This document shows positions 1-9,332 of a stretch of 64,000 nucleotides of DNA, piece by piece. The DNA lies in contig NZ_PIPY01000003.1 in the NCBI RefSeq assembly GCF_003987065.1, forward strand, positions 62,001 to 126,000, written 5' to 3'. This DNA is from Pseudidiomarina insulisalsae (GTDB taxonomy: Bacteria > Pseudomonadota > Gammaproteobacteria > Enterobacterales > Alteromonadaceae). The notes under the pieces were generated by a model. The model was not told the origin of the DNA. It was given only the letters and a program-made list of their open reading frames with translations, and did not search any database. A program made the position numbers and the translations under genes. Position 1 is the first letter of the stretch. Every line of letters begins with the position of its first letter.

Positions 1-1674
1 GGTCAGATCCAGGCCTTCTTCCGTCAGCGTTTGATAATCACGCATCACCTGTGCCAGCACAAACTCACCCAGGGCGACAATCGAGCCGGTCTTTTCGGCA
101 ATTGGAATAAACTCACCGGGAGAAACTTCGCCGCGCTCGGGATGCTGCCAGCGGATCAACGCCTCACATCGGGTCACCAGACCCGAATCGGTGGCAATGA
201 CCGGCTGATACTCGACGTGGAACTGCTCTTCTTCGAGCGCGTTAATCATCTCATGGTGCAACGCAATGTGTTGTTCGGTACTGCGGCGTAGCTGCTCATC
301 AAAGAAAGAGACGGTCAGCGAACCGGTCGACTTTGCCGCGTACATTGCCAGTTCGGCACACTTGATTAACTGCTGCGCTTCGTTGGCATCGGCAGGGAAC
401 ATTGAAATGCCGACGCTGGCAGTAATATTGATATGGTTCTGCTCGATATCGGCGGTGTTCATCAGATTATTGATGAGTACTTTGGCGTAGCTCTCAGCTT
501 CGGAGGCGTCTTTGATGTTGGTCAGCACAATGGCAAATTCATCGCCACCGACGCGGGCAAGCAAATCGCCTTCATCCAGATCGCCCTGCAGCCGCTCGGC
601 CACATGTTGCAGCAAGGTGTCGCCAATATCATGACCAAGCGCGTCATTGATATCGCGCAGGTGGTCAAGGTCGAGCATGATCATGGCAAATACCTGATCG
701 CCATCGTGCGCGCCAAGAATCTTAATTTCCAGCTGTTGCTGGAAGTGCTGTCGGTTGGCCAGCTCGGTCAGCGGGTCAAACCGTGCCTGAAAGCTAATGG
801 TATGAACGGCCAGTCGCAGGCGGTGCTGGGTAAAGATAAGAATGGCGAACGCCGCAACAATGACCGCAGTCAGGAATGAGCCGGTGAACCAGATCGCATC
901 CAGGTTATGGCCAGGCGCTATCCAGCTGCCATAGCGCGGCGCGACGGCCAGCTCCCAGACGTCACCAGGCACGTGTAGCTGAGTCACCATAGGATCAGCG
1001 GTCATAACTTCCGGCACCCCGGCAATAATCTCCGCACCGCGAGTCGGGGTACTCCGCTGTAACAGAAATTTGTATTCCGGGTGGTCATTAAATTCGACGG
1101 CTTCAAACAGGTGCTCGTGGTCAATCACCAGCGAAGCAATGCCCCAGAAACTGCCGTCAGTATGAAATATCGGTAACCGTGCAATAAAGGCTTTGCCACC
1201 TTGCAAAAGATTCACCGGCGAGTTCAGCAAAATGTCCTGACTGGCAATGGCACGCAGAATTTCGTGAATCTGGTCACTGACCTCGCGGTAGTCGACCCCG
1301 ATGAGTTTGGTATTGCCAGTGCTGGGATGCACGAAGCTGATGCGCAGATCAGGAGCCAGCGCCAGATGACTGATATCCAGATCAGAATTAAGGAATTCGT
1401 CGATTATTTTTTGCAAGCGCATGCGATCAGGCGTATCTTGCCAGAAAATTTCCGGCTTCAGAGCCCGCAACACCAGCACGTTGGCCTGTATGCGCTGCTC
1501 AATGCTCGAGCGCATCGAGCTGAGATGCTCAAGAGCGCGGCGCTTTTCCGACTGAACTTGTTGCTCGCGGGCATTATCGACCACCATCATGACCGCATAC
1601 ACCATTGCCAGTGCAATCAGAAATAATCCGATGAGATCACGAACCAGTCGCAACTTCGCCTTACGCGGCGTCAT
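1..1674 (-). CDS. CHASE-GGDEF-EAL cyclic-di-GMP signalling protein (3' end outside window)
   Basis: Open without a stop from an ATG at 1674 to the window edge (558 codons seen). Order of parts: a transmembrane helix at about residues 9-28; a periplasmic CHASE-type sensor, recognisable by HPSTGNTKLIGVDYRE; a second helix near residues 255-280; a GGDEF domain beginning FDPLTELANR with an intact GGDEF at 376-380; then an EAL domain with CEALIRW (E504). The family makes (GGDEF) and/or degrades (EAL) cyclic di-GMP in response to an extracytoplasmic ligand. The allosteric I-site normally reads RxxD five residues before GGDEF; here that tetrad is DEGD, so product inhibition is probably lost. The end of the EAL domain and its remaining catalytic residues are off the edge, so phosphodiesterase activity cannot be judged. 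It is divergent from mraZ and not part of the dcw operon. Identity is confident, net activity unknown. Confidence 0.9.
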   Translation of the reverse strand, partial: MTPRKAKLRLVRDLIGLFLIALAMVYAVMMVVDNAREQQVQSEKRRALEHLSSMRSSIEQRIQANVLVLRALKPEIFWQDTPDRMRLQKIIDEFLNSDLDISHLALAPDLRISFVHPSTGNTKLIGVDYREVSDQIHEILRAIASQDILLNSPVNLLQGGKAFIARLPIFHTDGSFWGIASLVIDHEHLFEAVEFNDHPEYKFLLQRSTPTRGAEIIAGVPEVMTADPMVTQLHVPGDVWELAVAPRYGSWIAPGHNLDAIWFTGSFLTAVIVAAFAILIFTQHRLRLAVHTISFQARFDPLTELANRQHFQQQLEIKILGAHDGDQVFAMIMLDLDHLRDINDALGHDIGDTLLQHVAERLQGDLDEGDLLARVGGDEFAIVLTNIKDASEAESYAKVLINNLMNTADIEQNHINITASVGISMFPADANEAQQLIKCAELAMYAAKSTGSLTVSFFDEQLRRSTEQHIALHHEMINALEEEQFHVEYQPVIATDSGLVTRCEALIRWQHPERGEVSPGEFIPIAEKTGSIVALGEFVLAQVMRDYQTLTEEGLDLT

Positions 1675-1817
1675 TGCCTGATTTCGCTTGGTTAAGTGGC
1701 TGATAAATTTACGCAATTTAAATGGCTATTATTATTGTTATTACCTGCGTACGCATCATCTAGCACATTGGCTACCGCGTCAAGTCCCGTCGCACACCGC
1801 AAACCCGGTATTTTTTC

Positions 1818-1847
1818 TTGACAGTGGGAAAGAACGCCACCTAGACT
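1818..1847 (+). promoter_or_regulatory. Candidate sigma-70 promoter of the dcw cluster (Pmra)
   Basis: TTGACA at 1818-1823 and TAGACT at 1842-1847 are separated by 18 bp. A start near 1854 would place the three MraZ-type repeats at the very beginning of the transcript, the arrangement known for Pmra in enteric bacteria. The -35 match is perfect and the position is as expected; no transcript data are available. Confidence 0.65.
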
Positions 1848-1855
1848 GTCACATT

Positions 1856-1880
1856 GTGGGGATTTGTGGGTAATAGTGGA
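1856..1880 (+). promoter_or_regulatory. MraZ operator: three GTGGG-type direct repeats
   Basis: GTGGG (1856-1860), GTGGG (1866-1870) and GTGGA (1876-1880) are spaced by exactly 5 bp, giving a 10-bp period on one face of the helix. MraZ is known to bind TGGGN direct repeats spaced by 5 nt upstream of its own gene. The repeats lie just before mraZ, so autorepression of the dcw cluster is the expected function. Confidence 0.8.
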
Positions 1881-1889
1881 TCAAATTTT

Positions 1890-2348
1890 ATGTTTCGTGG
1901 TGCAGCAGCATTAAGTCTGGATGACAAAGGCCGTCTGGCGATACCAACCAAGTATCGCAAGAGCCTTATGCTGGACTGTGAAGGCCAGATGGTTTTCACC
2001 ATCGATATCAAACAACCATGTTTGCTGCTGTATCCGTTGCCGGAATGGCAAATCATTGAGCAAAAACTTACCACCTTATCAAGCATGAACCCCGCAGAGC
2101 GTCGTCTACAGCGCTTGTTACTGGGTCACGCCGAAGACTGCCAGATGGACAAAAACGGCCGCATTCTGATTGCGCCAACGCTGCGTCAACACGCAGATTT
2201 GGAGAAAAAGATCATGATTGTCGGTCAGCTGAATAAGTTCGAACTCTGGTCTGAAGCGGCATGGCAGCAGCAAATTGCCAGTGACATGGAAGCGGAACAA
2301 CAAGACGACTTGGCACTAAGTGAACGACTACAAGACTTCTCATTATAA
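1890..2348 (+). CDS. mraZ: Transcriptional regulator MraZ
   Basis: 152 residues, the usual MraZ length, starting [19 protein letters not shown]. The protein has two AbrB-like swapped-hairpin repeats with the DKGRLAIP signature in the first half and [10 protein letters not shown] in the second. MraZ is a DNA-binding repressor of the dcw cluster. An in-frame extension to 1854 is open, but it would translate the operator repeats and add residues the family does not have, so the ATG at 1890 was chosen. First gene of the division and cell-wall cluster; its TAA shares one base with the ATG of rsmH. Confidence 0.96.
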   Translation: MFRGAAALSLDDKGRLAIPTKYRKSLMLDCEGQMVFTIDIKQPCLLLYPLPEWQIIEQKLTTLSSMNPAERRLQRLLLGHAEDCQMDKNGRILIAPTLRQHADLEKKIMIVGQLNKFELWSEAAWQQQIASDMEAEQQDDLALSERLQDFSL

Positions 2349-3295
2349 TGACAAAAGCGCCGCAACATGTCTCGGTGCTGTTACAGGAGTCCATTGAGGC
2401 TCTTGCCATCAGACCGGACGGAATTTATCTTGATGCCACCTTCGGAAGAGGGGGGCACTCACGCGCCATTTTGTCGCAACTGAGCCCCAATGGCCGGCTT
2501 ATTGCCCTCGACCGCGACCCCACCGCGATCGCAGCAGCGCAGGCCTTTGCCAATGATCCCCGCTTTACCATTATCCACACGCCCTTTTCACGTCTTGATG
2601 ACGTGCTGGATGCGCAGCAATTGCGTGGCAAACTTGACGGTATTTTATTTGATCTTGGCGTCTCATCCCCACAACTTGACGACGCCGAACGTGGTTTTAG
2701 CTTTATGCGCGAAGGCCCGCTTGATATGCGCATGGACACCAGCAGTGGCGAGACGGCTGCTGATTTTGTCAACCATGCCAGTGCGGACGATATTGCCTTT
2801 GTACTTCGCGAGTACGGCGAAGAGCGTTTCGCCTGGCGTATCGCGCAGGCCATTGTCAAACAGCGCGAAACCGAGCCCCTGACCACCACCAAGCAGCTTG
2901 CCGATTTGATTGATCAGGCCGTGCCTTTTAAAGATAAGCACAAGCATCCGGCGACCCGCAGCTTCCAGGCGATTCGTATTCACATTAACGGTGAACTACA
3001 GGAAATTGAGCAGGCGCTGACAGCGGCAGTAAGTGGTCTGAAGCCGCGTGGCCGGCTGGCGGTGATCAGTTTTCACAGCCTTGAAGACCGCCTGGTGAAA
3101 CGTTTTTTACGCGCTCAGAGCAAGGGCAAAGAGATCCCTGCCGGTTTGCCGTTACGCGATGATCAGATTGATCGGGGTCAGACCGTGCGGTTGATTGGCA
3201 AAGCGCAGAAGCCCAGCGCGGCAGAAATTCGCGAAAACCCACGGGCGCGCAGCTCGGTGTTACGCGTGGCAGAGAGGTTAGCTTATGACCAATAG
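2348..3295 (+). CDS. rsmH: 16S rRNA (cytosine(1402)-N(4))-methyltransferase RsmH (MraW)
   Basis: 315 residues. SAM-dependent methyltransferase that N4-methylates C1402 in the decoding centre of 16S rRNA. The SAM-binding loop is visible as [12 protein letters not shown] (about 27-38), and the family motif [11 protein letters not shown] follows near residue 100. C-terminal features include [11 protein letters not shown] and [10 protein letters not shown], both typical. Overlaps mraZ by one base (TAATG) and ftsL by 11 bases, so translational coupling is likely. Nothing unusual. Confidence 0.97.
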   Translation: MTKAPQHVSVLLQESIEALAIRPDGIYLDATFGRGGHSRAILSQLSPNGRLIALDRDPTAIAAAQAFANDPRFTIIHTPFSRLDDVLDAQQLRGKLDGILFDLGVSSPQLDDAERGFSFMREGPLDMRMDTSSGETAADFVNHASADDIAFVLREYGEERFAWRIAQAIVKQRETEPLTTTKQLADLIDQAVPFKDKHKHPATRSFQAIRIHINGELQEIEQALTAAVSGLKPRGRLAVISFHSLEDRLVKRFLRAQSKGKEIPAGLPLRDDQIDRGQTVRLIGKAQKPSAAEIRENPRARSSVLRVAERLAYDQ

Positions 3296-3602
3296 CCGCG
3301 TACCCAGTTTATTAAGCGTACTGTTCAGCGACCTGCGGCAGCAAAAGCTGGTGCTGTTGCTGTTTATCTGCATTATCGGCAGCGCGTTCAGTGTCATTTA
3401 TGTGGCTCACGCCAATCGTTTGCTCACCATCGAGCGCGACGAGCTTTTGTCGCAACGCGACCAGATTGATATTGAGTGGCGTCATTTGCAGATTGAACAA
3501 ACTGCGTTAACTGAACACAGTCGGGTCGAGCGCATCGCCAGTCAACGGCTGGACATGGTGCGTCCCGAGGGCGAACAGGAGGTGCTGGTCTCATGGCAGT
3601 AA
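3285..3602 (+). CDS. ftsL: Cell division protein FtsL
   Basis: 105 residues: a short cytoplasmic tail, one transmembrane helix at about 19-41 ([20 protein letters not shown]), then a periplasmic coiled coil. FtsL forms a complex with FtsB and FtsQ that activates FtsW-FtsI septal peptidoglycan synthesis. Sequence conservation in this family is weak, so the call rests on topology, size and its fixed place between rsmH and ftsI. The start lies inside rsmH and the end overlaps ftsI by 10 bases. Confidence 0.93.
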   Translation: MTNSRVPSLLSVLFSDLRQQKLVLLLFICIIGSAFSVIYVAHANRLLTIERDELLSQRDQIDIEWRHLQIEQTALTEHSRVERIASQRLDMVRPEGEQEVLVSWQ

Positions 3603-5347
3603 CACCTCGTAAACGTACGCAAAAGAAAGCCTTGCAGCCTCACCTGGGCCAGGGCCGCTTTTACTTTGCGTTGTTCGTGGTTTTTGCTGTGTTTACCAGC
3701 CTGGTGGCACGGGCTGCTTATATTCAGGTGATTGAACCTGAACAGCTGATTTATGAGGGCGATCGCCGTTCGTTACGGGTTGACCCCACCGAAGTTCAGC
3801 GCGGCACTATTGTTGATCGCCATGGTCGCGAGCTGGCAGTGAGCGTGCCGGTACAAACGGTCTGGGCTGATCCCAAGCGCGTACATGAAAGCAATGGCCT
3901 GGCCAATCGTGAACGCTGGCTGGCGCTGGCAGAGGTATTTCGTACCGACGTTGATACCTTATTGGGGCGGGTGGAAGATCCCAGTCGCCGTTTTGTTTAT
4001 CTGGAACGTAAGGTAACCCCCGCGGTGGCCGACTATGTGCGCCAGTTAGGCATTCCGGGAGTTTATCTGAAAACGGAATCGCGGCGTTTTTACCCGGTGG
4101 GTGAAATTGCTGCGCATCTAGTGGGTTTTACTGATATTGACGGTCGCGGCATTGAAGGCTTAGAAGCGGCCTATAACGAGGTTCTTACAGGGAAGCCGGG
4201 AGAGCGGCTATACCGCAAGGATGCACAAGGGCGGGTTGTTGAAGAAGTGCGGGTCACCGCTGCAGAACAACCAAAACAACTGACGCTGAGTATTGATCAA
4301 CGTTTACAATCACTGGCCTATGCCGAGTTAAAAAAAGCCGTGCGCTATCATCAGGCAACCTCGGGTTCAGCAGTGATCGTCGACGTGAACACCGGCGAAG
4401 TGCTGGCCATGGTCAACAGCCCGTCCTTTAACCCGAACAACCGCAGCGACTTGCAGCCGCATCGCATGCGTAACCGCGCGATTACCGACGCTTATGAGCC
4501 GGGCTCAACCATGAAACCCCTGGTGGTGTTAGCCGGCCTGGAAGCGGGCGTGATCAGCCAGGACGAAGTGATTGACACCAGCCCGGGCTGGATGCGCATT
4601 GGCGGACGTCGCGTCAGCGATCCGATAAACCGGGGTGAGCAAAGCATTACCGAGATTTTACAGAACTCCTCCAATATGGGGTCGTCCAAAATAGCACTGC
4701 GCACCGGCGTAGAGCAACTGCTGGCGACTTATGCCGCAGTAGGATTGGGCAACGATACAGGAATCGGCATGATTGGAGAGAGTTACGGCGTGCTGCAACA
4801 CCGCACCCGCTGGTCAGAGTTTGAAATTGCCACTTTGTCGTTCGGCTATGGTTTGACCGCGACCACCTTGCAGCTGGCGCAGGCCTACAGCGTGATTGCC
4901 AATGGTGGCGTGCATCGCCCGCTGACCATTCAACGGCTGGAAGAGGGACAAATATTGCCCGGCACCCAGGTGGTTAAGCGCGAGAACGCCGAGGCGGTAT
5001 TGCATATGCTTGAGCAAGTGGTCGCCGACGGCAGTGCTAAAAATGCCCGCGTCCCGGGCTATCGGGTAGCCGGTAAGACCGGTACCGCGCGTAAAGCTGT
5101 CGCCGGTGGTTACGGTGACGAATATGTGACTTTATTTGCTGGTGTCGCGCCGGTCAGCGATCCGCGTATTGCGGTAGTCGTGACTATTAATGAGCCGGGT
5201 GGCGACGACTATTACGGCAGTACGGTTTCGGCGCCGATTTTTGCTGAAATCGTCGGCGATGCGTTGCGTGCCATGAACGTCGCGCCTGACCATCTGGAAG
5301 ATACACAGTTACGCGTGGCAGGTTTTGCCGGGGGGAGCAATGATTAG
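3593..5347 (+). CDS. ftsI: Septal peptidoglycan transpeptidase FtsI (PBP3)
   Basis: 584 residues. Class B penicillin-binding protein that cross-links septal peptidoglycan as partner of the glycosyltransferase FtsW. A membrane anchor at about 23-44 is followed by the non-catalytic pedestal (RGTIVDRHGRELAVS) and the transpeptidase domain. The active-site motifs are complete: STMK with catalytic Ser305, SSN shortly after (QNSSNMGSSK), and KTGTA near the C-terminus. Target of beta-lactams such as aztreonam in related species. It overlaps ftsL, and its last bases carry the ribosome-binding site of murE. Confidence 0.97.
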   Translation: MAVTPRKRTQKKALQPHLGQGRFYFALFVVFAVFTSLVARAAYIQVIEPEQLIYEGDRRSLRVDPTEVQRGTIVDRHGRELAVSVPVQTVWADPKRVHESNGLANRERWLALAEVFRTDVDTLLGRVEDPSRRFVYLERKVTPAVADYVRQLGIPGVYLKTESRRFYPVGEIAAHLVGFTDIDGRGIEGLEAAYNEVLTGKPGERLYRKDAQGRVVEEVRVTAAEQPKQLTLSIDQRLQSLAYAELKKAVRYHQATSGSAVIVDVNTGEVLAMVNSPSFNPNNRSDLQPHRMRNRAITDAYEPGSTMKPLVVLAGLEAGVISQDEVIDTSPGWMRIGGRRVSDPINRGEQSITEILQNSSNMGSSKIALRTGVEQLLATYAAVGLGNDTGIGMIGESYGVLQHRTRWSEFEIATLSFGYGLTATTLQLAQAYSVIANGGVHRPLTIQRLEEGQILPGTQVVKRENAEAVLHMLEQVVADGSAKNARVPGYRVAGKTGTARKAVAGGYGDEYVTLFAGVAPVSDPRIAVVVTINEPGGDDYYGSTVSAPIFAEIVGDALRAMNVAPDHLEDTQLRVAGFAGGSND

Positions 5348-6812
5348 CTTGGCCCGGTTGCTGCCTGACTACCCCATGCGCCTGCCTGCAGTGACTGTAG
5401 GTGGCCTGAAACTTGACAGCCGCAGTGTCGCCAGTGGCGACGCTTTTGTTGCTGTCCCCGGTTATCAGGTCGATGGCCGCGACTTTATCAGCAGCGCCAT
5501 TGCCAACGGCGCCAACGCCGTACTTTGTGAATCCGACGGCTTTGGTATTAGCGAGCATGACGGTGCCGTGGTGGTCGAAGTACCGCAACTGAAATCTAAT
5601 CTTTCGGCGGTGGCGGCACGCTTTTATGGCGAGCCGGCGCGGCAGTTAAAGGTCATCGGTGTGACCGGTACCAATGGCAAAACATCGGTGACGTATCTGA
5701 TAGCGGAGTTATTGCAAAACCTCGGCGTAAAAGCGGGGGTGATAGGCACCACGGGCAGCGGTTTCCCGGGCAAATTAATGCCGGAAACGCATACCACACC
5801 AGACCCTGTCGCTGTACAACAACGCCTGGCAGCGTTGCGCAGTGAGGGCGCAGAGGTGGTGGCGATGGAGGTTTCTTCTCACGCCTTGGTGCAACGCCGG
5901 GTCGAGGCCATTCCCTTTGCCGTTGCGGTGGCAACCAATATCAGCCGCGATCACCTGGACTACCATGGCACCATGGCCAACTATGCCGGCGCCAAGCGCC
6001 GCCTGTTTACCGAGCTCGACAGCGCGACCGCCGTACTCAATGCCGACGATGGCGCGCTCAACGCCTGGTTACCGGATCGCCCCGACGCCTGGCGCTTCAG
6101 TTTACAGGCGCAGCAGCATGAACGTTGCGTGTATGCCAGTGACATTCACTATGGCGATACGGGGACAGAATTTACCCTGATGGTGCCCGCAGACAAGGCG
6201 CGGCAGTCCTACCGGGTGCAGTCGCCACTACTCGGCGAGTTTAACGTCTATAACCTGTTGGCGGCACTGGTCGCCGGCGCCCAGCTTGGGTACGACTGGG
6301 CTGAGCTTTGCCAGGCCGCGACACAGGTAAAACCGGTTCCGGGTCGCATGGAGTCGTTCCACGCACCGGGTCGACCGCTGGTGATTGTCGATTACGCGCA
6401 TACACCTGACGCCTTACAACAGGTGCTCAGCGCCGTGCGCAAGCATTGTCAGGGCGAGCTTTGGTGTCTGTTCGGCTGTGGTGGCGATCGTGACCGCGGT
6501 AAACGTCCGCAAATGGGCAGTGTTGCCGCTGCGAACGCGGACCGGCTGGTGGTGACGGACGACAACCCGCGCACCGAAGATCCACAACAGATTGTTGCCG
6601 ATATTCTGGCCGGTATTACCGATCACCCCCAGGTAACCGTGGTGCCAGGACGGCGTGATGCGGTGGCACAAACCATTGCCACGGCAAAACCAGAAGACGT
6701 AGTGGTATTGGCCGGCAAAGGCCATGAAGATTATCAGATCATTGGTCATGAAAAAGTGGCCTATGACGAGCGCGCGTGGGTAGCCCAAATCATGGGAGGC
6801 GAACATGATTAA
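5340..6812 (+). CDS. murE: UDP-MurNAc-L-Ala-D-Glu:meso-diaminopimelate ligase MurE
   Basis: 490 residues from the ATG at 5340, which has GGGGGAG directly upstream; a TTG 15 bases earlier is in frame but has no such site. Mur ligase with an ATP loop VTGTNGKTS (about 108-116), the central HTTPDP and SSHAL elements, and DNPR at 408-411. DNPR is the known specificity motif for meso-diaminopimelate rather than lysine, so the organism should have Gram-negative type A1gamma peptidoglycan. Cytoplasmic; adds the third amino acid of the stem peptide. It overlaps ftsI and murF by 8 bases each. Confidence 0.97.
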   Translation: MISLARLLPDYPMRLPAVTVGGLKLDSRSVASGDAFVAVPGYQVDGRDFISSAIANGANAVLCESDGFGISEHDGAVVVEVPQLKSNLSAVAARFYGEPARQLKVIGVTGTNGKTSVTYLIAELLQNLGVKAGVIGTTGSGFPGKLMPETHTTPDPVAVQQRLAALRSEGAEVVAMEVSSHALVQRRVEAIPFAVAVATNISRDHLDYHGTMANYAGAKRRLFTELDSATAVLNADDGALNAWLPDRPDAWRFSLQAQQHERCVYASDIHYGDTGTEFTLMVPADKARQSYRVQSPLLGEFNVYNLLAALVAGAQLGYDWAELCQAATQVKPVPGRMESFHAPGRPLVIVDYAHTPDALQQVLSAVRKHCQGELWCLFGCGGDRDRGKRPQMGSVAAANADRLVVTDDNPRTEDPQQIVADILAGITDHPQVTVVPGRRDAVAQTIATAKPEDVVVLAGKGHEDYQIIGHEKVAYDERAWVAQIMGGEHD

Positions 6813-8241
6813 GACCGATTTGCAGTGGATTTCCCGGGCGGTCGACGGTCAGCTGTTTGGCGATAACTCAGCCATTGAGGCGGTCAGTACCGACACCAGA
6901 AACTTGCCGCAGGGCTGCTTGTTTATTGCCTTGCAGGGGAAAAATTTTGACGCCCACGACTTTGTCGCGGACGCCGTCGCCAAAGGTGCCAAGGCACTGC
7001 TCGTGCAACGCAAGGTACCATTGCCGGAAGGGCAAAACGTGCCCCAGGTCGTAGTGCAGGATACCCGTTACGCGCTTGGCCAGTTGGGCGCGGCAGTGAA
7101 GGCGAGCGTGCAGCCGAAAACCATCGCGATTACCGGCAGCAGCGGTAAAACCACCGTCAAAGAAATGCTGGCGGCAATTTTACGTACCCAGGGTAACGTG
7201 CTGGCTACGGCCGGCAACTTTAATAACGACATTGGAGTACCGCTGACGTTATTGCGGCTGGAACCCGAGCACGATCTGGCGATTATTGAGCTCGGTGCCA
7301 ACCACCAGGGTGAAATTGGCTACACCACGCGCCTGACCCAGCCGGACGTGGCCATTATCAATAATGTCGCGCCGGCACATGTGGAAGGCTTTGGTAGCGT
7401 GCATGGCGTATTTCGCGCCAAGACTGAAATTTTCAAAGGTCTGAACGCTGACGGGCTGGCACTGACGCCGATCCGTTCTGAGTTTGCACCAAGTTGGCAA
7501 AAGCAAATCACCCATTGCCAGCATTTGACCTTCGGCCAGGATGCGGACGCCGCCATCTATGGCAGCGATGTTGAAATAGACGAGCAGGGCTGTGCCAGCT
7601 TTACGGTACGCATCAGTGCCGAGCTGACGGGGCGCGAACAAACCGGCCGGATACAGCTGAACCTGCCAGGTTTACACAACGTTGACAATGCGCTGGTAGC
7701 AATTGCGGCAGCGGTTAAGGTAGGTTGTCCGCTCGCTGACGCTCAGGCGGCACTGGCTGCCTTGCAACCGGTGCCCGGGCGTATGCATGTAATGCCGTTG
7801 AGTGCTGACATCAAGCTAATTGATGACAGCTACAACGCCAATGTGGGCTCGGTTAAAGCAGCACTCGATATGCTTTCGGTCTACAAAGGTCTGCGCATTA
7901 TGGTGCTTGGCGACATGGGAGAGCTTGGTGAGCAGGCGCGCCAGTATCATGAGGAAATTGGCGCCTACGCCATTCAGGCCGGTATCGATAATTTATTTAC
8001 TCTGGGTGTGCTCAGTCAAAGCGCCAGCGAAGTCTTTAATGGCCGCGGCGGGAAACACTTCTCACAAATGCAGGAACTGGTCGAAACCATTCTGGCGACG
8101 ACTCAGCAATCGTCGACGCCTATCACCATTTTGGTGAAAGGCTCGCGCAGTGCGCATATGGAACAGGTGATTGCAGCGCTGAAAGAGCGCGCTGATGAGC
8201 TGCACCCAAGCTTAAACGAAGAAGGAACACAAGCATGCTAG
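6805..8241 (+). CDS. murF: UDP-MurNAc-tripeptide:D-Ala-D-Ala ligase MurF
   Basis: 478 residues. Adds D-Ala-D-Ala to the UDP-MurNAc-tripeptide, completing the cytoplasmic pentapeptide precursor. The ATP-binding loop [12 protein letters not shown] begins near residue 109; the conserved [13 protein letters not shown] and [11 protein letters not shown] blocks follow, and VPGRM and DDSYNAN mark the C-terminal half. The final codons run into the ATG of mraY, so the two are translationally linked. Normal length and no missing motif. Confidence 0.97.
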   Translation: MIKTDLQWISRAVDGQLFGDNSAIEAVSTDTRNLPQGCLFIALQGKNFDAHDFVADAVAKGAKALLVQRKVPLPEGQNVPQVVVQDTRYALGQLGAAVKASVQPKTIAITGSSGKTTVKEMLAAILRTQGNVLATAGNFNNDIGVPLTLLRLEPEHDLAIIELGANHQGEIGYTTRLTQPDVAIINNVAPAHVEGFGSVHGVFRAKTEIFKGLNADGLALTPIRSEFAPSWQKQITHCQHLTFGQDADAAIYGSDVEIDEQGCASFTVRISAELTGREQTGRIQLNLPGLHNVDNALVAIAAAVKVGCPLADAQAALAALQPVPGRMHVMPLSADIKLIDDSYNANVGSVKAALDMLSVYKGLRIMVLGDMGELGEQARQYHEEIGAYAIQAGIDNLFTLGVLSQSASEVFNGRGGKHFSQMQELVETILATTQQSSTPITILVKGSRSAHMEQVIAALKERADELHPSLNEEGTQAC

Positions 8242-9317
8242 TTTGGCTAGCTGACTATCTGACGCAATTTGCCAGCGGCTTTAACGTCGTCTCGTATCTG
8301 ACGATGCGCGCTATTCTGAGCGTATTGACGGCGTTATTAATCGCGCTGTGGATGGGCCCCCGGCTGATCCGCTATCTGCAACGCCTGCAAATTGGTCAGT
8401 CGGTGCGTGATGACGGTCCGCAATCGCATTTGAGTAAGGCCGGCACGCCGACCATGGGTGGTTTGCTGATTATCGCGGCGATTTTAGTGTCGACGCTGCT
8501 CTGGGCTGACCTCTCCAACCGCTACGTGCAGGTGGTAATTGCCGTCGTGATCGGTTTTGGCCTGGTGGGTTTTGTCGACGATTACCGCAAAGTCGTGCAA
8601 AAAAATTCACGAGGCCTGCCGGCGAAGTGGAAATACTTCTGGCAGTCGGTGATCGCTACCGGCGCGGCGGTCTTCCTGTACGCCAATGCTACCGTTGGCG
8701 CTGAGACCCAGCTGTTGGTGCCGTTTTTCAAAGACGTCATGCCACAGTTAGGCTTGCTGTATATTCTGCTGGCTTATTTTGTGGTGGTGGGCACCAGTAA
8801 CGCCGTCAACCTGACTGACGGCTTAGATGGTCTTGCCATTGTGCCGACCATTATGGTCGCCGCGGCGCTGGGTATCTTTGCCTATGCCTCTGGCAACATG
8901 AATTTTGCTGAATACCTGAATATTCCACACCTGCCGCTGTCGGGTGAACTGCTGGTGGTGTGTACTGCGATTTGTGGCGCCGGCCTTGGTTTTTTATGGT
9001 TTAACACTTATCCGGCACAGGTATTTATGGGCGATGTCGGCTCGCTGACGCTGGGCGCCGCGCTGGGCATTATTGCCGTGATGGTGCGGCAGGAACTGAT
9101 TCTGTTCATCATGGGCGGCGTGTTCGTGATGGAAACCGTGTCGGTGATGTTGCAGGTGGGCTCGTACAAGTTACGTGGCAAGCGGGTATTCCGCATGGCG
9201 CCCATTCATCACCATTATGAACTGAAAGGCTGGCCCGAGCCGCGCGTGATTGTGCGCTTCTGGATTATGTCCTTAGTGTTTGTACTCATTGCTCTGGCGA
9301 GCCTGAAGCTACGTTAA
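8235..9317 (+). CDS. mraY: Phospho-MurNAc-pentapeptide transferase MraY
   Basis: 360 residues with about ten hydrophobic helices. Inner-membrane enzyme that moves phospho-MurNAc-pentapeptide from UDP to undecaprenyl phosphate, making lipid I. Family signatures present: [18 protein letters not shown] (paired aspartates), [10 protein letters not shown] and the C-terminal [21 protein letters not shown] lies before the ATG at 8235. It overlaps the last codons of murF by 7 bases; a 15-bp gap separates it from murD, one of the few non-overlapping junctions here. Confidence 0.97.
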   Translation: MLVWLADYLTQFASGFNVVSYLTMRAILSVLTALLIALWMGPRLIRYLQRLQIGQSVRDDGPQSHLSKAGTPTMGGLLIIAAILVSTLLWADLSNRYVQVVIAVVIGFGLVGFVDDYRKVVQKNSRGLPAKWKYFWQSVIATGAAVFLYANATVGAETQLLVPFFKDVMPQLGLLYILLAYFVVVGTSNAVNLTDGLDGLAIVPTIMVAAALGIFAYASGNMNFAEYLNIPHLPLSGELLVVCTAICGAGLGFLWFNTYPAQVFMGDVGSLTLGAALGIIAVMVRQELILFIMGGVFVMETVSVMLQVGSYKLRGKRVFRMAPIHHHYELKGWPEPRVIVRFWIMSLVFVLIALASLKLR

Positions 9318-9332
9318 CCTGAAGGAGACGAA

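Noticed and set aside
1201-1626. Plus-strand open frames in the first 1.7 kb
   Set aside because: They are shadows of the minus-strand CHASE-GGDEF-EAL gene, which has clear motifs and continues off the edge.
1675-1817. Search for a small gene or RNA between the GGDEF gene and Pmra
   Set aside because: No convincing ribosome-binding site, open frame or structure was found.
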